From assembly GCF_004027225.2 (NCBI RefSeq), contig NC_044282.2:51056576-51120575 (forward strand): a stretch of DNA of 64,000 nucleotides, read 5' to 3'. The notes under the pieces are model-generated. The model saw nothing but the letters and a program-made list of their open reading frames with translations. It was not told where the DNA came from and did not search any database. Positions 13,106-24,690 of the stretch are shown here, piece by piece. The position numbers and the translations under genes are program-made. The stretch's first letter is position 1. Every line of letters begins with the position of its first letter. This DNA is from Strigops habroptila. Lineage: Eukaryota > Chordata > Aves > Psittaciformes > Psittacidae.

Positions 13106-13418
13106 GATGCCAGAGAGGGACTATTCATCAGGGACTGCAGTGATAGGTCGAGGGGTGATGGGTTTAAACTTAAACGGGGAACGTTTAGGTTAGATATAAG
13201 GAAGAAGTTCTTTACTGTGAAGGTGGTGAGGCGCTGGAACAGGTTGCCCAAAGAAGTGGTAAATGCTCCATCCCTGATAGTGTTCAAGGCCAGGTTGGAC
13301 AGAGCCTTGGGTGACATGGTCTAGTGCGAGGTGTCCCTGCCCATGGCAGGGGGGTTGGAACTAGATGATCTTAAGGTCCTTTCCAACCCAAACCATTCTA
13401 TCATTCTATGATTCTATG
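13106..13418 (+). mobile_element. CR1 LINE fragment, 3' end, + orientation
   Basis: This is the only clearly sense-oriented CR1 in the window. It begins around 'gccagagagggac', includes the ORF2 tail (frame 13091-13324, with [20 protein letters not shown]), and passes through the 3' UTR. It ends in the ATTCTATG repeats at 13394-13418. It is strongly 5'-truncated, at about 313 bp. The ORF2 tail is nearly intact, which suggests a fairly young copy. Confidence 0.94.
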
Positions 13419-14304
13419 AGTAAAGAAGCAACTATGTTCTCCATGCATGATCTGATTAAAGCGCAATAGGAAGCCATTCAAAATTCAATGAATAGACAAG
13501 AAAGTCAAGACTGATAGTCAAGGGCACAGCCAAGAAATTTTTGTCTTCATCCTGGTGCTGCCAGGACTGTGAGAAGCAGAATGAAACCATAGAATGTTAA
13601 ACTATTCCAAGTATGATTCTTTTTCCTATTCTTGATGGGAATCATGAAATGCTTCTTGAAGGAATTACAGAGCCTATCCATTTGTCTTCATGTTTGGTCA
13701 AGTGGTTGTAGTCAACAAACTGGCATCAGATTCTGAGGAATTTCTTAGCATATTTAGAAACTGTTAAAAAGCCTAATTCTTTCCAACCTGTATGCAAAAT
13801 ATACTTAGTAGGGACTATCTTATCTTACTCTTTTTTCAATTACTTCAACACTTTTTTAATAAGTTAATGTTTAAAAAATGTATCTTTATCTTTTTGCACA
13901 TAAAAACATGGAGAAAAAGATGCGCAAGTGCCTATAATGACTGCAAAATCATCTGGTCATATCTTTATCCTCCGGTGCCTACCAGGTCAGTGCTGAAAAA
14001 ATGGATTTGATCTCATATATAAGTCACACAGCTGAACTTTTGTGCCTGGCTTGGAAAACTTAAACAAATAATAGACCAGTGTTGCAATTTGCTGACTATG
14101 CTGTAGCAGGAAAGCTGTAACTCAGAGGAAGATTCTGTGGATTCCTCTGTTGCTCTTGTTATTCCCTGGCATATGCCCGATGCCGAATTAAACATGGGAT
14201 GACTGATGTCACTGAGTACAAAACTATAATTTTTCCCCAAACACCATTCTAGGTGTTTCCCCAAACACTATTTTTCCATATGTGGGATCGTATCTGGAGG
14301 ACAG
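13419..14304. other. Intronic non-coding stretch
   Basis: I see no gene. Just before the next LTR there is a small direct duplication of TTTCCCCAAACAC, within 14232-14270. Confidence 0.4.
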
Positions 14305-14310
14305 TGGACA

Positions 14311-14442
14311 TGTGATGAGCCAGCCATATGAGGGCCTCTTCTAAGCATGCAGCCGCATACCAAGAAGATAAGAGGATGTGAACCAGCCATCAGAGAGCTT
14401 CTTCTAAATACGTAGCCACATACCAAGAAGAAGATAAGAGGA
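14311..14442 (+). repeat. 66-bp tandem duplication in LTR U3
   Basis: Two imperfect copies lie head to tail, 14311-14376 and 14377-14442. Each starts TGTGA, contains an AGCCRCATACCAAGAAG-like core and ends GATAAGAGGA. GATAAG is a GATA-factor type site in each unit. Tandem U3 repeats act as enhancers in several retroviruses; that role here is inference. Confidence 0.8.
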
Positions 14443-14674
14443 AGAAAACATCTGCAGTTGGATACATGGGAAGAACACCAGGAATTAGATGAACCAATAA
14501 GGACAGTTACCGAGCTGCGATTGCCTCGTGCAAGAGGGCTTTTACCAATCAAAAGGCGCATGACCGCGTGTAGAGATAGAAAACTCTGTATACAAAGGGA
14601 TAGTGGGAACAATAAAGTGGCTTCTGCTTGATTCACATTGAATCGTGTAGGGTCCATTGTCGTCTCTCCTCACA
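14311..14674 (+). mobile_element. Solo LTR, ERVK / alpharetrovirus-like
   Basis: This 364-bp element starts TGTGATGAG and ends CTCACA. It is flanked by a 6-bp near-duplication, TGGACA at 14305-14310 and GGGACA at 14675-14680. A 6-bp target duplication and an LTR of about 350 bp match the ERVK/alpharetrovirus class. An AATAAA poly(A) signal lies near 14610, with a likely R-U5 part following, and GTATACAAAG just upstream could be a degenerate TATA box. The 5' part of U3 is a tandem duplication of a 66-bp unit, listed separately. No internal viral genes remain. The long minus-strand frame at 14657-14268 is a shadow of this LTR. Confidence 0.8.
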
Positions 14675-16362
14675 GGGACATGAAGAAAAACAGAAAATAA
14701 AAAATGCAAAATTGTAATATACTCACTGGCTAATTTGGGAACTGAAGCAGGTTCCCAGACATAAAGCATAAATTCACAGGTACCTAAAATAATACATGAG
14801 CACCATTTCAGAGTTATCCAGATTCTTATCTAGAGACAATTAACTGTGCCAGGGACTGGTCAGCCCTGAGGAAGATGTTGAACGGGCAGTTACAGCTGAT
14901 CAGACAACTGAGGTAGCTCCCTGCTACATGGAGCAATAGTTCCCAACTTCCTAACCTGCTCTTCCTACAATACCTAATGCAGCAATCCATCCAACTCTGA
15001 TATCCATAGTTTCTCAGGATAAGAGAGCATAGCAAAGGCAGAGTGTAGTAGGCAGTGTGAGACTGATGGTATGGCTTAAGGACTTAAATATGCATGGTAG
15101 AGAGTGACGAAAAGAAAGCTGAAGCAGGCTTTTGCTTGAACCTACAAGTACAGTAGTGCTGCTTGCAGACAACTGCTGTTGCCTGAGAAAACTACACTTG
15201 TAATGCATTTTCCCTGTAATAAAAATATGTTCTCTACTCATGAGATTTTTTCATTGTTACTGGACAGATGTGGGCTGTACTTGGTATAGTTACAAGCTCT
15301 CAAGAGGTCTCCAATGAGAATCAAAAATCCATATTACCCAGTACACACAGGATACTCTCTCCTAACAGCTGGGCACTAGGTATAGTTTTCAGTTCTCAAA
15401 CAGTGAACAGCGAATGTTTTTAACAGGCATATAAGCAGTGCCCTGTCGGTAACTGGCTTTCAACTTATTGATCATGACCCAGAGCACATTGATGCAAATC
15501 ATAATGTAAATACAACAGTAAAAGTATGGGGGTATCCTGCAATTCCCTGTAGATGGCATCCTTTTTCACAAAGTGATTTCCTATTTATTAAGCGAAAGCA
15601 TTTATGACTTTAGACAGGAAAGGTTTAGGGAATGACAGGTAAAATCCCAGTAAGCATGAACAGCAGAAATCAGACAGGAAATTTTTCTGTTATGCTTTCT
15701 CCCGGCTCCATCACCCTTGTCTTTCCCCACCTACACAAGTCTTGTGTGTGTTTTTATTGTGTTCGTACTTTCTGTTCAGGGAGAGCCATGTAGCAGAATT
15801 TACATTTGCCATCCCCTTTCCAGGTCTGATCTTATGGTCTTTTATGTACAACTGGGCCCTCACTGCCTCTAGAGAAGTGTTTATGACAGATTGTGGCTTC
15901 TGGCAGAGCATTCACGAAGGTTTCATTTTTTTTTTTTTTTCTGATTTTCTTTGTTATTCAAAGTCTTATGTGATAAGCTAATCAAGAAAAAACAGAAACA
16001 CTGAAACTGCAGAGGGAATGATTGTTATTTGGATGTCTATTATTTTCAAAAGTCTTTCTATGTATGTCTTCATCAGACTTGTTGAATCACGTCTTTTTGT
16101 TATATCTTTTTCTTGTTTCTACACAAACAATACATTTCTCTGAGTTTGTATTGATACAAAGTAATAAAGAAGTTCACATTGTTGACTTGAAATTATTGGA
16201 ATTATTTTGTTCAACCTTGGTTTGTGTGTTTTGTGAAGTTTAAAAGTCAAAGCAAGCTTTAGACTGTACTGCATTCACATTGTTGTAAAGAAATCTTCAC
16301 AAAAAGTTATGAAAGCTGCTTGTTCCTGCCTGCTATCACTGATGACCAACACAGAGTTCCTG

Positions 16363-16397
16363 CACACATATATATACACACACACATATATACACAT
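16363..16397. repeat. CA/TA microsatellite
   Basis: Mixed CACATATATATACACACACACATATATACACA dinucleotide repeats, short and interrupted. Confidence 0.85.
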
Positions 16398-18068
16398 GCT
16401 GTGCTTTTGTATCAGCACAATATGGTTTGTAGTTTCAAAGCAAGAATAATCTAATTAATTTTTCCCAATGTGCAAATCCTTTAGGGTAGTTTTGTTCAAC
16501 AGTCAAGTACTGAATCAGTACCTAAAAAAGAAGCAAAATAAAATAATATAGGGGATAAGCATACCTGTTAAAGCCAATATCCAAAATTCTAACTCAGACA
16601 AAACTCCTTTTGATTTCTGATCTCACTGAATTATGCTTAGGATTTTAAAGACTTCATTTTGAGACCCTGTGCAAAGTTAGTTTGGAACCAAAGAACGGGA
16701 AAGCCTAAACATATTAGCCTGGTGTTTCATTAAAGAATCAGGTGCTGCCTCCATGGAAATAATTTATTGCTTTACCCAGACAAAGGGTCTTGAATTTCAT
16801 ATTGACTGAGAGTCTTGAACTTAGTATTGATAGTGGATGTTGTCCTGAAATCAGGTAAATTATCTCGACTATATTGACTTTATTGTCACAATGTAAATTT
16901 GCCCTTATAGAAATTGAGTCATCACCTACAAATCTACTTAATGCTGTACCAAATCTTTGCTCAAAAGATAATAATTAAAACATTTGAATTCAACAGGAAT
17001 CATTAATTTCCTGCAATAAAAGGCTGCAGGTATGCCTTCAGTTTTCATATAACTTGTTTTTCTTTATGACTCTGTTCCCACTGAAAATTAGTCTAAATTC
17101 AGACATTGGACTCCATGCCAACATCACAGTTAACCAGTAATCTACCTTTAATGATAAATAAAAGAAAATCTGTGTTTGCCTTTTTTCAGTAGACAATTTA
17201 GTAGTGCATTTAACTGAGTTATAACACACTCCATAAATTGCACTGTTTGCTGTATTTTGTTCACTCACTGTTACAAGTGAACATCGTTCCTGCTTGCAAC
17301 TCTGCTATATATAGAATACAGCAGATTTACAAGAGGTCAGTTTTCTCTGCTCCCATAGTGCTAGCCAACTTGCACTTCACGCTACATGACAAAGTGCAGC
17401 TGAGCTCTCTACAACAGTTTTATCCCTAACAGAGGGGCCTTGAGACACCCCAAATATTGCATTATATGCCTAGGTTGTCATGGCTTTTCCAAATGTCGAG
17501 CAGGCAGGCTAAATTTACTCTGTCTCAGGCAGAATTCTAATTGGGATTTAGTTACGTTTCTTACATAATCTACTTCTTTTCAAGAAGTCTTTCTGTAATT
17601 GCAATGGCAGCTAACAGTACATAGTGACTCAACACGGTACTGCACAGGTGACTCATTAGATCTGCTAAGTTCATCAATGTAATGCACATTCTCTCTTTCA
17701 TCATCCCACCTAAAGAAGTATGAATCCCTCCCCTATTTTTCATCCCCTGAATCTGTAACTCACAACACCACAGGATACAGTAAATGGTTTTTTATTCTGA
17801 GTTATTTTGTTGCCAGATATGCAACATATTTTGATGCTTGCTACTTCAAACCTCAGTATCTCCCTCTCTGTGATCACTCATGTATCATCTTGCCTCATTT
17901 CATACAGAGGAAATAATACATTTTTGAGAAAATAAATGCCAAAAGTTATCTTCAGAGAAAAAAACCCCCAAAACTAAAAGGTATATGGTACCTACATGAA
18001 CTGCAGATGCATTTGCAGTATAAACACTCTTCACCAAGTGTAACATGGATGAAAAGGAAATAACATTA

Positions 18069-18100
18069 ACTTTGGTCTTTCCCTGGGTGAAGACCAAAGT
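18069..18100. repeat. Perfect 11-bp inverted repeat
   Basis: ACTTTGGTCTT at 18069-18079 is followed by a 10-nt spacer and its exact reverse complement AAGACCAAAGT at 18090-18100. After one mismatch, two more pairs are possible. It could form a small hairpin; no function is indicated. Confidence 0.85.
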
Positions 18101-21100
18101 GAACCAGTCACTCACAGTGTAGTCTGTAGACCTACAGCCTAATAACAAGGGCCCTGGAATGATCATGGATGGTATTTCTTATTTTCAGCTGATGCTGTCA
18201 AGAGAGCACATACTTTGAGTTTTTATTACCTTCTGGACAACTGTCTGAGGTGGGTGGATTCTTAGGCATTTGGGATTTATGACAGCAAAACACATTTATA
18301 GAATAAAAGTAAACTTTAAAGATAAGTTTTAAGTAAAAAAATTAATGTTCATTTAGTAGCTAGGAAAATGTGCTAGCAGCAGAAAGGGAAGGTAGTCACA
18401 CTTAATTTTCAGAGCTAGGAATATCAGCAGATACTCTATTTAATGCTGAGCAAGAAATCAAAGCTGTCTCACACACGTACAAAATCTTTAACAAAAAGCC
18501 CCAATTACTCCCATTACTTCTGGAGATATCTTAATTTTATCTGGCATTTAGCACAGAGAAAGGACGGTGTTTGGGTGGAAGGAGCAGGTGCTGTCTTCCT
18601 CTGTGTTTTGGTGTGGTGCAGTAAGCCCTGAGACTGCCTTCAAAAGCCAATCCTCTGGCAGACCACCCACGGCAAACACCTTCTCAGCACATCAGACTGG
18701 GATGAATTTTGCTGCAGGGTACTGCCCCTGATCAGATGTTTGGCCATATTCCTTGGCACACCTAAAACTGGTAGTTACAATGAGACCTAAATTCGAGAGA
18801 GCAGTGAGAAACTCAGATCACCTGTTATATATGGTTGACAGATCCTAGGGATAAGTCCTGCTTCTGAGGAAATGAAATAACCATCTCAAAAATAAGCATG
18901 CAATGTTAGGCTCTTCTGGTCAGTGTAGGGAGAGAAGTGTCCCTTCCTTCCTAAAGGTAGGTAGGTAACCTAAACAGGTAGGTGACCTGCTCTTTGCAAA
19001 CATGTATCACCTTTCATTGATTAGAGAAATGCTAGAAGACTGAATTAAATCTCAGATTTGTCATTGGCTAAATTTCAGTGTGGTAATTCCTGTTCTAATC
19101 TTATTGAAAACTTTGCACCTTACTCCTTTACTTTTCCGTACTTTGCTGATTGATTTGAATTATTGATTTTAGTTGATTTAATAGCAGATATTTGATACAA
19201 ATAGAGTGAAATGATGTTCCCTTTAAAATACAACAGCTTTGCCATTGCTTTCAGTGGAGACAGGTTTTTACGCGTATCTTAGATCCACCTTCAGTAAGGG
19301 AAATAGTACTTTTGCGCTACCACAGCTAACATGCCCCTTGGCTTCTCATCATTATTTAATCAGTGAATGGCTTTTATCATAGCAGTGTTTGGCGTTTACT
19401 AAACATTTAGAAACTTCCTAAATGAACATTTACGATGTTACTCCTGTTATTCTGTTTATGTGTAATTTGGGATACTAATAAGTGAATTGGCGCTATAAAG
19501 CAGCTGTCAATAGGGAATTTAGATGACAATTATATAGATCTAGTGCTATAAAAAGTTTGGAAAACATCTTACACAAATGCACATTTGTATGTGTAGCTGC
19601 CAGTATAATAAACCAAGGACTCTGTTAATTATTTTTCCAGTCTCATTAGGGAACACAAATACTTATTTTATCAACAAAATTGCCACATAATTCAAAACAC
19701 ACAGGTAGATTGAAAACAACGTAGAATTAATTACTTTGACTTCAGAAGTGTATCTGGCTCAATATGCTACAAGCAAACCAAGAAATCCACTGTGTAACCA
19801 GTGTTGGTTATTATTGAACTTGCTATCAAACAGCCTCAGTGCTGTATTACCACTTTATTTCATAGAGATGCATGCATATAAAATCTTAAGTACATAACGT
19901 AAGAAGACCCTGATCTCTGTCAGAGGACTTGCAGTTGGATCCAGTTACTGAGTGGACAGATGAACATTGGTTGATGCTATGAGCTCAGCTCAGCATTCAT
20001 CAGTATCATTCCACTACTGAAGGAAACGGCTCTATTGCCAATGCTCATGTACGAAAGCATTTGCATGAATTAGGATTTATTCACATAAACACATGTTGAA
20101 GGACTGGGTTATGATCTGATAGACATTTCTTATGAATAGTTTGCTAAGGAGATCTTAAACTGTTGGAGTTTCACATCCCATTTTAGCAGTTTAAAAGCTG
20201 AAAGTTTAATTTAAGCTCATCACCAATGCCGTTTTTACAGTCAGCCAGGGAGAAGCACTTCTAGAAGCTGTATACATGCCATCTTGATCTCTAGACTGGA
20301 GGGAGAAATCGCTCACTGGAGACACCTATATCTCATCACCGACTGCTGAGGGAGGTTGTATGGCTTGCTTAGACTGGATACCTAACTATTTGAGAGCTGA
20401 TGGTAGGTAAGACGAATGGGTAAACACAGAGGGCTAAAATACACAGTCTTTTTTCCACATTTATTAAAACAAATTTCTGTAGCTTATTAAATAGCAAAAC
20501 CTTGCAGCTGAAGTTATCTAAAGATAAGGCTGACCAAGAGCTTTCCACTATAAGGCATTTTCAACTGTTCTAACTTCGTCCACCTTAATGAAGTAAGCTG
20601 AAACTTTCCATGAACATTTTTGATGTTTCAACCAAGAAATGATTGACATGTCTAAAATTAGATTTACAAAATTGTATTCCTTTCTCCAAATTAGAAAAAA
20701 GTCTGTCAAGACATTTTTAATAAATCCTCATTGCCTTTTTTAGGAAAAGCTATGTAATATTCCACTGTGTTGGTTAGCATTAGATGCATGTCATTTACTG
20801 CTGACACAAAAATATAGCTGGATTTGCCTGATTTATAAATCTCTATATTGGCAAACTGTGTTTTGACATTTTGTAACTTTGAGCACTCGCATTTGTAACT
20901 ATGTTACTTTATTAATGGAATTTTTGCTGCCCCATAAATCAAAATATTGATGGGAGTTTTTATCACTTAAATTATAAAACAATGTAAGTTCTAGTGGCTG
21001 TTTCTTAGATTTCTTAAGGCAGAGCTATGATGGATATCAGTCTCAGGCATGTAATTTCAATAGGATCAACACCTCAGACTTTTGAAAGACATTCTGTCTA

Positions 21101-22928
21101 GATTTAAAACTGCAACAAATGGTGTAGGGCTAGTTTTTGCAATTAATTATCCTTGATCAAACTTTCATATTTCAATATTAATCTGAATTCCTTCAGCTTC
21201 ATTTTTCAAGCATTAGATTTCATTATACCTTTTTCCATTGCGGTATTAACCACTATTACAAATCTCTCCTTGTTGAGAGGCTGTGTTCTCTAGTTCATTC
21301 AACAACATTATTAATTCCATACCCAGAGGTCCTCTTCATGTTTTCAAACTATAGAAGCTGTAGATGTGATATGGCAAAAATGCTCATTTAAGCTGAAAAT
21401 CCTGTGAATATATATTCCACTGTGTCTACAGAGCTAGCTCCATTACACACCGCAAGGTTTCCTGCTCTAGCAGACTTCTCCGTGTTACCCATTGTGCTTT
21501 TGTAAAATTAGTGGTCCTTCTTGTTCTATTTAAGCTTCCTTTTTCAAAATTTTCAGTATAAATAGCAAATTAGTCACTGTGAGGATTATTCATGTTTCAG
21601 AATTATTTTATGTCCAATGTCTGCATTTTAAACTATTTTCGGTTAATTACTGAATTACATTCTATTTTCAAAAACGAAAACATCTTACAAATCATAAATT
21701 ATTGCTGACAAAAGAATACAAAGTAGTACAATAACAAGACTTTAGTTGCCAAGGTACCAGTGCAGATCACCCACTATACATGAAAGAAGAGCCTATATGC
21801 AAATCAGAAAATGCCTAGATAAAATTAAAGGAGTCAGTGATTCTTTATTCACATGTGAGTGTCAGACCAAGAACAGCATCCAACAGGGGGTGGAATGAGT
21901 GTCATCTACCAGGGATTCAGGTCATCTACCTCTGTATTTAAATGTGTTTTGTATATTTTATTGTGATATATGTTTGCTTATGGTGCATACTTTCACTTAA
22001 GTTTGTCTATGAAATTTGTGTTATTTTCAGAGAAAAATAAACAGAGTAGATGACACTGGATTTTGATGTTGCTGGCCCCTTGACATACAGATGATATATT
22101 CCAATTTTGTAATTCTGGCCTGGGTCTGGTGACTGAGTGTAGAAAATAAGTAAATCTCTAGACTTAATGTTATACAGAAATATTTCATGAAGCACAGTAT
22201 TTATTTCATTTTGAAGCAATGAGTTCGTAGGTTTTGTTAGTGCACCTGAATATACTGATGTAAATCAGGTTGAATTAAGGATAAAAAAAGAACTGTTCCT
22301 GTTCTACTGCCAGCATGTCTAGCGATCCTGCACACACAGAGTGGCCAACTCTGACCTGACACTTTCCACTTATATGTGAATTTACTTGACAATTATTAAT
22401 GCTGACCTCTGCAGCAGTGAGGTTTCCTCTTTCATTAGATGGAATTTTATTCTCACCAAAACGTACAACTGTAAGTTTTGACATTTTTCTTTCTTACTTC
22501 TAGATTTGATAAGACAGCTGTATTATTGCTAGTATTTCACTTACTGAGGACATGTACTTACACAGTACTTGTAACCACACCTGCCAGTCATTCCTGACTG
22601 TGAAGCACATAAAACTTCACAATGAGAAGCAAGGAAAGCAACAAGCAGCAGCTGGCTAACAGCCCAGAGATTCAGAAAAACCTAAATTGACAGAGATTTT
22701 GACATTCATTGAGTATCTATTTTATAAATATTCATTGGACACCTGATACATTCTCCAGACATTAAACTGTCTGCTATTCGATTTTATAGTTTTGCCTAAA
22801 TGAGATTTAAATCTGTTAGGGTTATAGTATTAACAAAAATAACCTGAGAGAGACATCTCTGTTACTGAAAAGGTTACCATTTTTTTACCTGTTTTCCTTG
22901 TGTGAAAATACTCTGAATGACTGGTTAT

Positions 22929-22956
22929 ATAGTTCCCTATAGCATTAGGGAACTAT
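22929..22956. repeat. Perfect 10-bp inverted repeat
   Basis: ATAGTTCCCT at 22929-22938 and AGGGAACTAT at 22947-22956 are exact reverse complements with an 8-nt spacer. Such short inverted repeats can occur by chance in a window of this size. Confidence 0.85.
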
Positions 22957-24665
22957 TTTTATTAAAATAGGCAGGCTATGTAAGTGTATAATGTTATAGA
23001 AGATATAAAAAAAAAAATCAGCTTGTGGTCTGTGGCCTTGTAATTTCTCCTAATTTAAGGTAAAAAATGGTCTTTTATACTACTGCTCAATTAGAATGAA
23101 ATATGTCTATATTGCACAATGAAGTGTTGCTCCAACAAGATCAAACCAACCATGCTTTGTCATCCACACAGTGCCATGGTGCTGGAAGTAGTGTTTGCAA
23201 ATTTTCCTTGGGAGTAACACCATGCTGTTATAACTGCTCTGTTTCCATTTCCCAGAACCAGCTCGACTGAAACTCTGCCGAAGTCGCTGGACTGCACACG
23301 TTTCTGCAGTGTTGCAGCTAAGACTACACCACCAGAGGTGGCCTGGCAGTGATTGCTGAAGTCTCAACAGTGAAAGCCTAACACACAGTTTTTAGATTGG
23401 TTGTTTCCTCCTTTAAAAACTGATAAGTCTTAAATGTTAAATGTAAGTCCATGCTTTTTCCAAAATTCTTCCAGGTTAATGCTAAAATTGTTTGAAATTT
23501 AAAGCAGGAGTAAGTCCAGAAAAGAAGAAAGGCAAAACATGAAATGGTTAATTCTTTTTGTTTGTATTTCTTGGCAAGCCGGACACCTTTATTATAATGT
23601 ACACTTTCATATTCTAGTAAAAGAACCTCAAAGAAAAAATATTACCATCTATTCTTCTCTAACAGGTCAGTGCTGCCAGACATGGGTTTATGCATACAGT
23701 CATTACCCTTGCAGGCTGTTTGAACTCAACTAGTCTACAGAGACCATCCTGTCCTGTAGCAGAAGAGAGAAGGTGATTTGGTGAATGAACCTGTACAGCT
23801 TCTCTGCCTGGCTTTGGTGGCATTACGTCACTGCAAGGGAAATGTTTTTTTTTGGGGTTAAGTGAGCCAGCTACTTCCCAAATACCTGGAACCCCAAACA
23901 TGTTGCACGCAAACATACCCGTGACTGCAATCCAAAGCACAGGGCAAACCCCAGCTGAGTCCCTACGGCTTTTGTAGGGTAGGTTTGTCATACGATAAAG
24001 ATGCCAGTACTATGGAATGTCATTTAAATTTGCCTTTCAGGTTTTTTTAAAAGCTTCTTTTCTATGTGCTTTATTCTAGCCAAAGTCTTATATTATCATA
24101 ACTCATAAGTTTTAAAGCAGACATGATCCAAATTTTTGGTTCCCATTATTAATTCAAAAGTACAATGTGAAATAGTGTATGAGATTGGGATGGAGTTGAA
24201 AAAGGGCATGGGAAAATGGTGTAAACTGAAAGATGATGGATAGCATATCTGTTTATTGTCTAGGAAAGGTCAGTATCAATAATATTTGCTGGTTTAATTC
24301 CAGTAACAGAGTAGTGATGTAGCCGTTCCATGTCTGTGCCACAGAGATACTCTATTCTACTCCTATATACCAAAAGAATTAATGGAGAAATGTGTTTGTC
24401 TTTAGGTTTTACAGGAGGAGAAGCAGAAGTGAAGTGGCTTGGGCATGGCCATATTACATTAGGCCAGACTTAGAATTATTATCCAATTTTCAATTGCAAG
24501 AGTTGTATAAATGCGAAGGGAATCTTAACTCTTTCACAAACCAAATAATGGTGCTATGCTAAAGAATGTGAGATCACAGTAGCAGTTCTTCCTCTATTGC
24601 TTGAGCACTTGGTATTGAGAAGATAATAATAAAACCAGACAACCCATTACCACAGTGGAATGTTT

Positions 24666-24690
24666 TCTCAAAACAAAACAAAACAAAACA
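24666..24690. repeat. (AAAAC)n simple repeat
   Basis: About four to five AAAAC units form a short pentanucleotide run. Confidence 0.85.

Noticed and set aside
23249-23359. Possible exon after CCATTTCCCAG in a CpG-containing patch
   Set aside because: Open frames end within about 40 codons and no donor leaves the phase needed by exon B.
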